Positions 1-9,938 of a stretch of DNA of 64,000 bases are shown piece after piece. The notes beneath the pieces are model-generated. The model saw only the letters and a program-made list of their open reading frames with translations. It had not been told where the DNA came from and ran no database searches. The stretch lies in contig BJOX01000171.1 in the NCBI GenBank assembly GCA_009731375.1, forward strand, positions 125,242 to 189,241, in the 5' to 3' direction. Both the position numbers and the translations under genes were made by a program. Source of the DNA: Paulinella micropora (lineage: Eukaryota; Cercozoa; Imbricatea; Euglyphida). The stretch's first letter is position 1; each line of letters starts with the position of its first letter.

Positions 1-149
1 CCCGCCTTCTCATAAAGCCTCCGTCAGACAAGTCATCGTACTGACTGCTCGACATCTTCTGCATCGCCTTCTGGAAAAGTCCTGGGGCTTGCTTGAGGCC
101 CATCGGAAGCACTTCCATTGGTATATTTCCATACCCACCACAAACTCCG
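1..149 (-). pseudogene. Gypsy reverse transcriptase, continuation after a frameshift (cut by window edge)
   Basis: Minus-strand translation shows the RT motif VLPMGLKQAP followed by FQKAMQKM, which is the standard block just before the catalytic YxDD box in Ty3/gypsy enzymes. It directly continues the RT begun in the ORF that ends at 150, but in another frame, so a frameshift lies around 150-170. The catalytic YxDD box itself is not in the window. The corresponding block of the 46-48 kb element reads VLPMGLKTAPAIFQ, confirming the relationship. Confidence 0.75.
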
Positions 150-2411
150 TCAGCCATCTGGACTTTTCCTCCGTGGTATCTGCCAGAAGCCATTCTTAAG
201 GTCAATGACCGAATAGAATTTTGCATTCCGCAGTACTCTCCTTCCTTCTTCTAATGTCGGGAGAGGATTTCTCTCCTCCTCCAGCACTTTGTTAACACGA
301 GCATAGTTAACTGTCAGGCGCCATTCTCCTCCTGGCTTCGGCACTATTCTCGGTTGTGAGACTATCGGAGATGTTGATCTCTCAATAAAGTCCTCATTGA
401 GCAGCTGTCTTGCTAGCTCCTCCGCTATCTTCGCCTCATGTATACTCAAATTCGCCCTTCGTGGTGCCGGTGACGGCTCCGCACCCGGTATTTTGTAAAT
501 AACCGCAGTGAAATCTTCAGGCTTGACACCACCTGCATGTGGAGGGTCAAAAATTTCCTTGTTCGCCTCTAATTTGGCTTTTAAAAGCTCCTTCTCCTTC
601 TCCGTGCCTACTCCTTCTTCCAATATTTTCCGCGCCGCCTCTTGAAAATCTTCATCAGACATCTGCTTATGCTGCTTGAGGGGTTCTCTGTCCTCCTCCA
701 AGCCTAAGTCCTCTTCCGAGACATCATCTAGGCCCGTCTTTTCATACGTGACCGTGTCCGGCTCATCATCTTTACCGAGCTCCACCAGCATGTCAATGAG
801 TCTCGCGTATTGCAAAGGAGCTTTACGGGTGTAAAAACCATCAAAGCATGTGAATGCTTGCGGTATCAATTTCAACTTGTCGAGGTCTCTGAGCTTCCGC
901 TTGTATGCACTGCTCTGCTCACGAGTTCCCATACGACAAGCCACCACTAGCTGTTGCTTGCGAGAGGGTACCGGTATAGGATGATCAATAAGCCGGTCCC
1001 TTATTTCCTGCGCCCATATCGCCTTCTCATTATATGGCAGGATAATAGTATACGGCTTATTATTTTCGAATAAAGTCCGTAAGCATTTCTTCACTTCAGA
1101 CAGTGAACGCGGCCACGTGGGCTCGTCACCCCAGAAATCAGTAATAAAACTTTTAATAGTTTCTGGTGGAGTATCCGGGATTCGCCCCGTTCTCCTTGGT
1201 ACAAACGCCTCCCTTTTTTCTTCTCCTACTTTCGCATGGAAACAGTATCCGTTAGTAATATGGACATCTGTTCCTACTCCTTCCGCGAATCTCGCCAACG
1301 ACGGGCTTCTTTGTGCGACACATATAATCTCCTCCTTTCGCTTCTCGATTAAGTCATCAATAGACTTTTTGTCCCAATGGCATGTCGGAACTGTGACAGT
1401 GCACACTTGGGATTCCCAATTGTCGGTCCAGGACAGTTCATCCGGTCTTACGACATGGGGGTGAACGTACACCTCAAGTGCCTCATGTGCGATGGCCATC
1501 TTTTTGTGATCCGTCGCTAGACTCAGCTCATAAGCCTCATAAGAGTCAGTAGCGTTGAAGGGATCAATATCGTTCTCTTCTCCTCTTTTTACTCCATATA
1601 TCACTCGCCGTGCGGCGCAATCAATCACAGCCCCCATCGTAGCCAATTGGTCATACGATAGTAATATTGACCCGTGGTAACCGGGGACGACATAGAGGTC
1701 CATACGGTATACTCGTGCGGATTTCAATTTAAAGGTCAGTGTGATGATTCCCGTGATATCCGTCCGGCTGCTCACTCCTTTGAGAGTGCCCGTTGACTTT
1801 TTCATATTTCCGTCCACCCAGTCCCGGTATCGATTTAAAAACTTCCGGCCGACAATATTAATATTCGCCATCGTATCATTACCAACTTTTAATATTGTCT
1901 TCAATGTTTCACAATAAAGTTCCGTATAACACAGAGCATCGGGCCTGTGTATATTGGCTGCGAGAACAAGAACTTTACGTTCCAAATTTTGGAGTCTTGT
2001 CTCTAACGTTTTCAATTCCTCCTTCTTCTCCTCCTGCTTCACCTCATTAACATTGTTATTATTCTGCGGTACTGGTGCGTTTACTATGTGAGCGACATTG
2101 TCTTGTGGCACTTGAGTACACACATTGTCTTTTTTCTCGCCCCCCGCCGCGATCGTAGACATTGAGTCTGTTCGTGGTTGTTTGCTTGGCCGAGGCGATA
2201 CGTCTGCCATTGGCCTCCTCGCCTCCATCGCAAGTCTCGCCTTCCTATTTGCATCAGTTATCATTGGTAACCGTGATGTATGAACGGGTATGAGACTACC
2301 TTGGGGCTGCAGTCTCTGTGTACCCACATCTTTGTATTCAGATTGAGGAAGCGTTGGCCCATTCTGCACAACAGCATTAGAAAGCACTGTGACTTTAGAG
2401 TTAAACTTCAC
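150..2411 (-). CDS. Gypsy Pol: protease-like domain, linker domain and N-terminal reverse transcriptase
   Basis: A 753-residue open frame. Residues 1-150 are low complexity with a coiled-coil-like stretch near 120-150. A retropepsin-like domain lies at about 165-275: the flap and core region is recognisable (VPGYHGSILLSYDQL) but the active-site triplet reads KVGND at 175-179 where the related element at 45.8 kb has DTGND, so the catalytic Asp appears lost. Residues 453-500 form a conserved block (IILPYNEKAIW, then DRLIDHPIPVPSR) shared with the other gypsy element. RT begins near residue 655, with WRLTVNYARVNK and FYSVIDLKNGFWQIP containing the first catalytic Asp. The frame then breaks. Probably a defective copy. 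The start at 2411 is simply the first ATG of the open frame; in an active element this region is probably fused to Gag by frameshifting or readthrough. Confidence 0.8.
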   Translation of the reverse strand: MKFNSKVTVLSNAVVQNGPTLPQSEYKDVGTQRLQPQGSLIPVHTSRLPMITDANRKARLAMEARRPMADVSPRPSKQPRTDSMSTIAAGGEKKDNVCTQVPQDNVAHIVNAPVPQNNNNVNEVKQEEKKEELKTLETRLQNLERKVLVLAANIHRPDALCYTELYCETLKTILKVGNDTMANINIVGRKFLNRYRDWVDGNMKKSTGTLKGVSSRTDITGIITLTFKLKSARVYRMDLYVVPGYHGSILLSYDQLATMGAVIDCAARRVIYGVKRGEENDIDPFNATDSYEAYELSLATDHKKMAIAHEALEVYVHPHVVRPDELSWTDNWESQVCTVTVPTCHWDKKSIDDLIEKRKEEIICVAQRSPSLARFAEGVGTDVHITNGYCFHAKVGEEKREAFVPRRTGRIPDTPPETIKSFITDFWGDEPTWPRSLSEVKKCLRTLFENNKPYTIILPYNEKAIWAQEIRDRLIDHPIPVPSRKQQLVVACRMGTREQSSAYKRKLRDLDKLKLIPQAFTCFDGFYTRKAPLQYARLIDMLVELGKDDEPDTVTYEKTGLDDVSEEDLGLEEDREPLKQHKQMSDEDFQEAARKILEEGVGTEKEKELLKAKLEANKEIFDPPHAGGVKPEDFTAVIYKIPGAEPSPAPRRANLSIHEAKIAEELARQLLNEDFIERSTSPIVSQPRIVPKPGGEWRLTVNYARVNKVLEEERNPLPTLEEGRRVLRNAKFYSVIDLKNGFWQIPRRKSPDG

Positions 2412-2444
2412 AGTCTTCTCCTTCCTCTTTTCTTCCCCCTCCAG

Positions 2445-3692
2445 TCATTCCACCACCTCGAAACGATTACCTTGAGTAGTGTCCGGGTGGGATGACGTAT
2501 CGGTCTCCGAGGCAGTGTTGTAGGCCTGAGCTCGACCGAAATTCGGGTTGGAGCTTGCCCATGAGCCTCCTCCTCCTCTGGGTGGGGGGGCTGGAGCTCG
2601 AACAGCTCTCCCTCCATAAGGGGTATATCCCCGACCTCCTCGTCTTCCTCTCTGAGGGGTTCCTTGCCACCTCGAGGCTCCTCTCCATGTTCCTCCTCCT
2701 CGTCCTCCTCCTGCTCCTCCTCCTCGTCCTCCTGCTTCTGCTCCTCCTCCTCGTCCTCTTTGAGAGGCCTTTAAGTTCTTTTGTCTCTCCCTTTCCTCCT
2801 TCTTCTCCTTCATCCTCTTCATGTAGGTAATGATTGCCTCTCGTAACTCCTCATCATCACACATATTGGCATACCAACCTTCGTTCGCAGCGGCAATCTG
2901 AAGCATGTTGAAAAGGCCCGGTTCCTTGCCTTCCGTCCTGCTCAGAAAATTTGCCCTTGCTGTTGGGTTCTGCCTATCATGATTGAAAGAGCAGTCTCTG
3001 TTCTCCATCTGTGCCTTACACTGCAAGCCCGCGAACCACCTCCAACATGCGGTCTTCAGGTCTGGCTCTCTCTGTCTCTTCCAACCGGCAACTCTGTTTG
3101 TGTACGTGGCTTGTGCGCCAACAGGTACACCGCCTGCCTGTGCCGTATGTGCCTCCGTGAGCGAGTCCATGTTTGAGCATGCACTCATCACTTCTTGAAA
3201 CAGTGCTGACGGAGCAACGCTTTGAACCGTATTTTCGAACACGTGTGTCTCGAGGAAGTTCTTGGACTTCACTGAGCTAAACGTCGAGCATTGTTGTATG
3301 AGCTGAGTAAGCTTACTCGGGTTAACTGTGTGTAACGCCGAAAAGAAATAGAGGATGATCGACTTGCGGCCATAGAATAGCCCATAGGAGGAAACTACCT
3401 CCGTAAGGGTCGCCGCCAAGCCAACAGCACTCCTCAAACTCATCGCCACTGTCTCAAAGATTTCAAATCCTATGAGAGTACCAGTGCAGAGATGCTGGTA
3501 TCCATGAGATTGAAAATATGAAATGAGTGTGGCCACCGCCAGTTCACACTGAGCGTCTAGGCCTGTTGCATTGTTTCTCTTAATCTCCTCCTTCTTTCTC
3601 AAAAACTTGTACTGTGTCAGATCAAATCCCTCCGAGACTAGAGATTGGTCAAAATAGTAACAAGGGCCTCGTATTCCCGCGTTTCGTCGCAA
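2445..3692 (-). CDS. Gag-like protein segment with CCCH zinc finger and RGG-rich tail
   Basis: A 415-codon frame upstream of Pol. At residues 216-238 it has Cys-x8-Cys-x8-Cys-x3-His, a CCCH-type finger in place of the usual retroviral CCHC knuckle. Residues about 313-375 are Gly/Arg-rich (RGGG repeats), typical of RNA binding, and the tail is rich in Ser and Thr. The first ~45 codons overlap the 3' end of the next upstream frame (3638-4720), so the true protein is probably one Gag chain broken by frameshifts or joined by ribosomal frameshifting. Role inferred from position and RNA-binding features: packaging of element RNA. Confidence 0.6.
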   Translation of the reverse strand: MRRNAGIRGPCYYFDQSLVSEGFDLTQYKFLRKKEEIKRNNATGLDAQCELAVATLISYFQSHGYQHLCTGTLIGFEIFETVAMSLRSAVGLAATLTEVVSSYGLFYGRKSIILYFFSALHTVNPSKLTQLIQQCSTFSSVKSKNFLETHVFENTVQSVAPSALFQEVMSACSNMDSLTEAHTAQAGGVPVGAQATYTNRVAGWKRQREPDLKTACWRWFAGLQCKAQMENRDCSFNHDRQNPTARANFLSRTEGKEPGLFNMLQIAAANEGWYANMCDDEELREAIITYMKRMKEKKEERERQKNLKASQRGRGGGAEAGGRGGGAGGGRGGGTWRGASRWQGTPQRGRRGGRGYTPYGGRAVRAPAPPPRGGGGSWASSNPNFGRAQAYNTASETDTSSHPDTTQGNRFEVVE

Positions 3693-4720
3693 GGAAAAGC
3701 CTTCATGCAGGCATTGATCTCTTTGAGCTTGCTCAAAAGCGAAGCATCAGAGTCTTTGTCTGAGCTCGTCTTGGCATATAGCATGAGACTTGCCACTCCT
3801 CCTTTCTTCCCCTTGAAGGCATTTATGATGTTCTGTCTGTCCTTCTTCTCCGTGTTTGTGACCACCACCGTAGTTGAGCCCGAGGGTGCAGGGGCTGGTG
3901 GGGCAGGAGCTGGTGGGGTCAAATATGTCGGAGGGTGTGTCTTTGCACCACTCACTTTTGCTTTCATTCTTTCCAGTCTCATCGTCTTCTCGAACTCCTC
4001 ATTCTCTTTCGCCTTCTTCTTCTCAGATATCACCGGCTTTTGAGCATGAGTGATAAAGGCCACCAATTCAGAAGCAGATCTGAGAAAATTATATTTCTCC
4101 ACATATTGGTCAACACCTGCTTTATTGGCGACCGGTGGTGCGTTACTAAGTGATTTAAGGACAGAGTGATCCTTGGTAGGAATCCATCTCTTCCATGCCT
4201 CCTTATGCAATAACGCACCCATCAACAGTCTGATCTTGATCAGAACTCTGTCGGTCTTCTCTAACTCATCAATCACAGGATGAGTTTCTCCTGCTGCCTT
4301 AATGCTTTTTTCCATCTCTGCCTTCCCCTCCTCCAAGGCCTTTATTTCCATTGTAAAAAAATGAAATATGCCACTCGAGTTTTTCGAACCCAGATTGGTC
4401 TTCATTTTTGTTACATCGACTGCCTCCTGACCAGTCGCGAGGAATCTGGCCGTTGCTCTTGGGTTTGTGTACTGGAGGTAACCCTCACATCGTGGGCCGT
4501 ATGTACGTTCCCAAATCAGGGTTTGAGTGTACACCCCAAAGATAGCATCGAGTAATTCAATGTGGGTGTGTGTCCCCAAACTTGATATGCTGTATCTTCT
4601 TTCTCTTTTCTGGATCAGAGACCAGTTTGCCGAGGAGCTGTGCTGTGTTTGATAATAGGATATAGACATCCTTTTTAGCACGACTTTTCTCTCTTCTTTG
4701 ATCCTGAGGGATCCACACAT
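3638..4720 (-). CDS. Gag-like protein, middle segment
   Basis: A 360-codon frame with no domain that I can name. It is mostly helical-looking, charged and with a Pro/Ala-rich patch near residues 260-280 (PAPAPPAPAP). It overlaps the upstream frame (4557-5138) by 164 bp and the downstream frame (2445-3692) by 55 bp, both in different frames. Real coding begins near 4600 (from about residue 40), where the upstream frame runs out. Position between two Gag-like frames suggests it is the capsid region. Confidence 0.5.
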   Translation of the reverse strand: MCGSLRIKEERKVVLKRMSISYYQTQHSSSANWSLIQKRERRYSISSLGTHTHIELLDAIFGVYTQTLIWERTYGPRCEGYLQYTNPRATARFLATGQEAVDVTKMKTNLGSKNSSGIFHFFTMEIKALEEGKAEMEKSIKAAGETHPVIDELEKTDRVLIKIRLLMGALLHKEAWKRWIPTKDHSVLKSLSNAPPVANKAGVDQYVEKYNFLRSASELVAFITHAQKPVISEKKKAKENEEFEKTMRLERMKAKVSGAKTHPPTYLTPPAPAPPAPAPSGSTTVVVTNTEKKDRQNIINAFKGKKGGVASLMLYAKTSSDKDSDASLLSKLKEINACMKAFPCDETREYEALVTILTNL

Positions 4721-5138
4721 AGGTATCCTTCTCTACCCCCATCGGGTTATCAAACTCTTCTTTAGTGAGGTCATAGTGGTTTTGCACCCACTGTTGTTCC
4801 TCCACTGTGATCTCCTCTCCATCACTATGAATCAAGTCGATCATTTTTCGTCCTCCTCCTCCCGTGTAGGCAGGTGGTAAGGGATTACCATATGCTCCTC
4901 CTCCTCCCGTCTCTTCTTGTTCAAATCCTCCTTCATCTTCGTCTCCTCCATATCTTCCTTCATCATCCCAGCCCTCTTCTACTCCTCCTCCTACTCCTTC
5001 ATCTCCTCCTCCTCCTTCATTCAATCCTCCTCCTCCTCCTTCATTCAATCCTCTTCCTCCTCCTCCTCCTGCTTCTTCTTCTTCTCTTCTTTGATCTGCC
5101 TCCGAGAATTCACTCACTTCGGCGGTCTCTGTCGACAT
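4557..5138 (-). CDS. Gag-like protein, N-terminal segment, Gly/Glu-rich
   Basis: A 193-codon frame. Starts at ATG 5138 with an acidic, Gly-rich low-complexity region (GGGG and EGGG repeats, residues 20-90), followed by a more ordered region near 100-180. It is the first coding segment of the gypsy element, with the presumed LTR/leader upstream at 5139-6000. Function not recognised; N-terminal Gag is inferred from order only. The purine-rich repeats make the opposite strand open too, which should not be read as a gene. Confidence 0.5.
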   Translation of the reverse strand: MSTETAEVSEFSEADQRREEEEAGGGGGRGLNEGGGGGLNEGGGGDEGVGGGVEEGWDDEGRYGGDEDEGGFEQEETGGGGAYGNPLPPAYTGGGGRKMIDLIHSDGEEITVEEQQWVQNHYDLTKEEFDNPMGVEKDTYVWIPQDQRREKSRAKKDVYILLSNTAQLLGKLVSDPEKRKKIQHIKFGDTHPH

Positions 5139-6020
5139 GATGTCGTAGTAGTGATCAACAGGAGGACAGTGTCAGCTCCTATGTTTGGTTTTTGTTCGTT
5201 TGTGTTCTGTTCCTCCTTCAGTCGATTGACTAGTGAAGAGAGAAACTAATAGAGAGGGTAGAGTGAGATTCCCTGTCCTCTATGAAACACTGTTTGTATT
5301 CTTGTTTTTGTTTGAGAAAAATAGTCTTTGAGACTTTCTCCGATTTCTTGTTCTCCTTACTCAGATTACTTTCTCCTCCTTCTTTTCTATATTGTATCTA
5401 GTATGAGGCACTTGGACCTACACACAGATAGTAATAGAGAAGCTAGAAAAGCTCTCCTTGAGAAGTCGACAGTCGGTCGGATAGGTTCTCAGACCTACCT
5501 TTAGAAAACGATCAGAGAGTTGCAAAAATACTCTGACGTATGTGTGAGATAATGCAGATAAACGCACAAACTAGAAGGGTAGAGTGTTGTGCTCCTGTTT
5601 TCTGTGTGCTTGTTTGTGTTTTCTGTGTGTTCCTTCACTCTTCTGTCCACCTCCTTCTTCTTGGTCTGTGTGAGAACAGCAAGAACGACAGAGAGTTTGT
5701 ATCTGATGTCTCCTTGTGAGCGCACAGATATGGATTGGGCTAGAGGGTACGAGACACCTGTTTGAGACCAATCAAATTAATTGTTTTGTGAAAGAGTTAT
5801 GAGGGAGCTGTGTTGGAGTATTTGTTTTCGTCTGACGTCCCCGTGTGAGACAGGTCAGTGAAAATTCACTCTGTTGCCTGTGTGGCAAAGCAGAAAGAAA
5901 TCACCCTAGTGATGTGGACTCCAAATGTAATGCCCCCAACGATAGCTCGTAAAAAGTCGGTAATACAACCAAACACAGTCCTCAAAAGATGAGAATGATG
6001 TCTCGTTATATTAGCTAAGT
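5139..6020. other. Non-coding leader or LTR-like region of the first gypsy element
   Basis: No convincing coding frame. This lies 5' of the minus-strand Gag and should contain the 5' LTR and primer-binding site, but without a second LTR in the window the ends cannot be fixed. The stretch is T-rich, with pyrimidine runs on the plus strand. It ends at a CTAT microsatellite. Confidence 0.4.
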
Positions 6021-6039
6021 GAAGCCAAAAAGGAAAACG

Positions 6040-6125
<86 letters not shown>

Positions 6126-6170
6126 GTATGTAGAATCCGGAAAAACACACTATACACTTTCTGGTCGACG

Positions 6171-6243
<73 letters not shown>
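6040..6243 (+). repeat. Two (CTAT)n arrays around a short unit
   Basis: Perfect CTAT tetranucleotide arrays at about 6040-6125 and 6171-6243 flank a 45-bp unit (GTAGAATCCGG ... CTGGTCGACG). The same unit occurs at 62463-62507, again bordered by CTAT, about 56 kb away. Confidence 0.95.
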
Positions 6244-6244
<1 letters not shown>

Positions 6245-6366
6245 ACAGACCAGGAATAAAATGGCATCAGGTCCAATCCGGACAAATAATACTGAAAAAC
6301 AAGCTGGTGCACCTGTCACCAGGAAAAGGTACTTTTTACCGGCTATCCGGGGGGTGATGCCTACAA

Positions 6367-6558
6367 AACAACCAAGGCAAACACCAGCCAGTTCCCGTTG
6401 TCCGGTCTAACGATAATGTATTCTGACCTAAAAAGGGTAACGGACCTTTTTAGTAATATTATCATTATCAGATTAAGAGTGTTATTAATAGGATCTCTTA
6501 TTGTATCTGGACCGACACGGGGTATTAACAAAGTAGCACATATTTACCTATCTGCGTT
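6367..6558 (+). repeat. ~190-bp dispersed hairpin-forming repeat, left part of an interrupted copy
   Basis: Starts AACAACCAAGGC and runs to TACCTATCTGCG, where a copia element interrupts it. A second, uninterrupted copy with roughly 95% identity is at 40949-41149. It contains nested complementary stretches (CCTAAAAAGG with CCTTTTTAG, and CCGGTCTAACGATAAT with ATTATCATTATCCGG), so it can fold into a long stem. The remaining 10-15 bp of this copy lie beyond the copia right LTR at 13745-13758. The sequence GCCTACAA is present on both outer sides. Possibly a short non-autonomous element; class not determined. Confidence 0.7.
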
Positions 6559-6863
6559 CAAAGTAATCTATCTCTCAAACGCAGAGTTTAGGGAAGCTAC
6601 CCCGCTAAGGGTAAAGAATAACCGAAGAAAAGATTTTTAATGAATTTGGGTCACACAAAATGTCATGACCTTTACAGAATGGCAAAACTCATTTGATTCT
6701 AGGCATTCCAGACTATGATTCGCGAATACTCTAGAAAGTGTCCTCGTCAGTAATAAAGGTATTAATAACTGTCCGGCCTATGAACATGCCTATGACTAAG
6801 ACTATCCAAATTACCGGTAAATTGACTAGGTGAAGGAACGGGTATTAATAGTACATTACAACG
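6559..6863 (-). repeat. Copia 3' LTR (left copy)
   Basis: Matches 13440-13744 with only a few substitutions over 305 bp. Read on the minus strand the inner edge is preceded by a purine run AAGGGGGAGCG at 6863-6873, as expected for the polypurine tract that primes plus-strand DNA synthesis. The left outer flank ends in ATCTGCGTT. Confidence 0.88.
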
Positions 6864-7319
6864 CTCCCCCTTAGTCGCAAGTCATAGGCTATATTAGTAT
6901 GTAATATAAAAAAAATAGTGGTGAGGATCAGTTATGGGTAACCCGAAGGTCATCAACTCCCAATTACATCACATCCTCTATATATGTATATATGTAGTCA
7001 TGCAGTAGTGTGCATGCATATGAAGTATGTATGTGTTCGGAAATTTGCAAGCGCTTCCCGTAGAGGGTATCAAATCGGAAAATTTTAGATTTCCTATTCT
7101 AGGACAGAAGGAGGATAGAAAGAATTTAAATTGCTAAGTCACGTTGGGACAAGATAGCCTCGCCGCCGGCCTCGCGCGGCAGTTGGCAATTCAACCTCGG
7201 CTTGTCGCCGGGCTCTCAGTCACACCGACCCCTGCGCAAAACAAAGCTGCTGCAACAAGCAACAAACTGCACAAAACACTCAAAGCAAGCATAGGTGAGT
7301 GGACGTGCAAATCCCGAAA
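6864..7319 (-). other. Copia 3' untranslated region with polypurine tract
   Basis: Between the stop of the RNase H frame and the 3' LTR. Only the polypurine tract next to the LTR is recognisable; a GC-rich patch at 7145-7215 has unlike composition but no feature I can identify. Confidence 0.6.
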
Positions 7320-8015
7320 TTACTCGATCTTTACCGTAAATTTGTTAAGTAAATACTCGAATTGTTCTGTCGGTAAATATTTTGTCATTACATCACCTAT
7401 CTGCTTCTTAGTACCTACTTTTACAAACTTAATCTCACCGTCTCTCTGTAGGTGGTGCATAAAGTGTAATTCTAAAGGTAAGTGTTTAGTTCTATTACCT
7501 GACATACCCCTCTCTGCCGCTAAGACTGTTTGAGAGTTATCCTCGAATAATTCTATCGGGCTCTTTTGGGCTATGTTTAGTTCTTGTGTAATGTGTTTTA
7601 GTGCAAGTCCCTCTCTAATGCACTCAGTTGCTGCAAATATTTCAGCATCATTGGAACTCAGGGCGATGCGACTCTGTCGCTTTGATAACCATGCAACTGG
7701 ATCGCTGCCCCATAGGATCACGAATCCAGTGCGGGACTTCCCTGTTTTCTTACAAACTTTGTGAGCCGCGTCGGGCCACATGGAAAGTTTTGGATAGGTT
7801 TGCCCTTCTTGCTCTGACTTAGGCTCATGGTAAGCTAAACCTCGATAAGAGTTAACTAAATAACGAAAGATTCTGCCTAACATCGCATAAGTTATTCCCT
7901 TATCGATAGTTTGCATGACACTTGCCGAATTTAGTGCTTGTTCTATATCGGGTCTTGTCATCTTCGCGAGAAATAGCAAACGACCAACTAAACTAGGAAT
8001 TGAAAATTTTCGCAA
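7320..8015 (-). pseudogene. Copia RNase H domain (C-terminal Pol)
   Basis: 231 codons with the copia-type end of RT and RNase H: LAKMTRPDIEQALN, the PDAAHKVCKKTGKSRTG block, WLSKRQSRIALSSNDAE with the catalytic acidic residues, and the final HLPLELHFMHHL region followed by DVMTKYLP. It is in the same frame as the RT frame at 8028-8981, separated only by a TGA at 8028-8030, so this is one Pol chain with a premature stop. The role in an active element is removal of RNA from the RNA:DNA hybrid during reverse transcription. Confidence 0.85.
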
Positions 8016-8027
8016 ACTGGCTGATTC

Positions 8028-8981
8028 TCACAGTTCCGTGAAATGTTCTTGCGCTGGAGTACTGACGGGCTTAGCAGAATCGTAACCTACTTCTTTTAGT
8101 ATCTGCTGCTGATATTTTCGCTGATGCAAAATTATTTTCCCGTTCGATTGCTCTATCTCTATTCCTTTGAATTCACGGGCTATACCGAGTCTTTTGAGCG
8201 GGAAATGTTTTTCTAATGCGGACGCAAAACGCTCATATGCTTGCTTGTTTGGTGCTGTATTCAACAAGTCATCCACATGAAATATCCCTACTATCGCTTC
8301 TCTTAAAGCTTTATCCTTTTCTACAAACATACATAAATCAGAATCTAGCAGCTTAAAACCTAATTCCTCTAACTTGGGTGCTAATATCTCATACCATCTT
8401 CTTCCTGCCTGAGGTGCGCCATACAAGGCACCATCTATACGCCATATCATCCCCTCATGCCCTTCTCTGTCTACACTCTCTGGCGCATATGCATAAACAG
8501 AGTCATTCATACGAGCATTTAGGTATGCATTTTTAAAGTCTATGCAGTATAGTTTGTGTTTGTGCCAGGCAGATAGTTTGGCGAGAAATAAAAGTGAATG
8601 GTGCGCGGCGCAAGGAACAAAGAGCTGATCTGGGTTATAGCTGACACCGGGTTCTAACATATCTCTCCGTAAAGCTAAACGAGACTTTATGAACTTTTTC
8701 CCGTTCTCATCTAACTTTACTTTGTGAACCCATGTCAATCTAACTATCTTACTAAATCCTGCCTTGCGTACTATGTTCTCCCATCCCACACCATACTTTT
8801 TCTTCGCCCATCCATCTCCCCATGCACGCGCTGGCACTCTTACTACCTTACCTATCAGCTCTTGAGCCTCTCTCTTTTCTCTCTTAGGCTCATTGCTAGG
8901 GGTAAATCTCTCTACTGCCTTGCGCTGCCTTTTACCGGGGATTATGTTACTCTCCGTTACTCTCTGACTCTGTTCCCACAT
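8028..8981 (-). pseudogene. Copia reverse transcriptase
   Basis: 318-codon stretch matching copia RT (RVT_2 type): TWVHKVKLDENG, SRLALRRD, LYCIDFKNAYLNA with the first catalytic Asp, GALYGAPQAGRRWYE, and the catalytic box FHVDDLL in which the usual Tyr of YVDD is His. The box Asp pair is intact. Joined in the same frame to integrase upstream (TGA at 9024-9026) and RNase H downstream (TGA at 8028-8030). Inactive as a single chain unless those stops are read through. Confidence 0.88.
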
Positions 8982-9023
8982 TAATCCCTTAGATGGTGGT
9001 GATAATTTCTCTTCGTATGCTCT

Positions 9024-9797
9024 TCATTCATGTATTTTTAGTGGATCTGTTGGATCTTGTTCATTTTCATGTTCTTGTGGTTTGATCTTGTGCTCTGTGG
9101 GTGTTTGTTGTGGATAATGTGGCTCTGGACTTGTGTGTAGGCGTGTATGTTTGTGATCCAGTGTATTCTTCTCCACATGCTCATTTTCATATGCGTGCTC
9201 ATTCTCATTCACATCGACATCAGCATTTTCTATCTCCCCCTCAGCTTCATCAAACTGTGTTGTTGGGTGGTCGTTGTTGACGTTGTGCGGTGACTTAGGT
9301 GATTGAGGTGGTGACTGGGGTGGTGACGCTTGTGGAGATGTGTGTGGTTGCTCACTCTTATTCTCATTCTCCCCCTCAGAGTCATCATTATCCCACGACA
9401 CTAGTTTAGGAGGATGAGCTTGTTTACCGATTTCATGAATATTAAATCTCACATCTCTCACTCCGGAAATTATCTTCTTACCGTCCCATACGCGGTATAG
9501 TTCCCGAAATAGATCATATCCTACTAACATCACCTTTTCCCCTCTGTACTCTCCCTTCCGCACTTTAGTCTTAGGTACATGTAACACACCCATGCATCCT
9601 ATTGGTTTTAAGTGAAAGAGTGTTGGTTTTCTACCTAATAGCTGTTCATAAGGCGAGATTCCTTTGCGTTCCCCGTGAATTGCCGGTAGTATGTTGTGAA
9701 TGGTTGTGGCTGCGTGTTCTAATTCTGCCCAGAATTGCGGCGGTAATTTAGCGTGATATCTCATTGCTCGTGCTGGCCCCGCCGTAATATCATTCAC
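9024..9797 (-). pseudogene. Copia integrase, C-terminal part and linker
   Basis: Begins at an internal Met; the coding frame continues upstream without a stop to 9938, including RADQEFDIPEE, the second catalytic Asp block. The part listed has LPPQFWAELEHAA and SPYEQLLGRKPTLFHLKPIGC, typical of copia integrase ends, then a His/Glu/Pro-rich linker before RT. Same frame as 9942-10256 and as the RT downstream, so the breaks are single in-frame stops rather than frameshifts. Confidence 0.82.
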
Positions 9798-9938
9798 TTT
9801 TTCTGCAATAGGATTCCCGTCTTTATCGTTTGTCGTGGAAGCTTTCCAAATAAAACGAATATTTTTCCACCACTTAATGACTTCCTCCGGAATATCAAAT
9901 TCTTGATCTGCGCGAATTTCCTTTACTTTATTTCCTGT

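Larger units (their letters stand above)
1..5138 (-). mobile_element. Ty3/gypsy-type LTR retrotransposon, partial and decayed
   Basis: Gag, protease-like and reverse transcriptase coding sequence runs on the minus strand from about 5138 to the left edge of the window, where the element is cut off within the RT. Reading frame changes occur near 4600-4700, 3640-3690, 2410-2445 and about 150-170. No LTR could be delimited: the 3' LTR would lie outside the window and the 5' LTR should lie in 5139-6000, but there is no second copy here to compare it with. It shares a protease motif and a protease-RT linker domain with the plus-strand gypsy element at 42-51 kb, so both belong to one lineage. Family assignment rests on the RT and domain order and is secure; element ends are not. 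Confidence 0.85.

Noticed and set aside
2492-2830. Leu-rich plus-strand frame
   Set aside because: It is the antisense of the RGG-rich Gag region, which has a zinc finger and element context.
4874-5249. Leu/Ser-rich plus-strand frames resembling membrane proteins
   Set aside because: Antisense of the Gly/Glu-rich Gag N-terminus; purine-rich repeats leave the other strand open.
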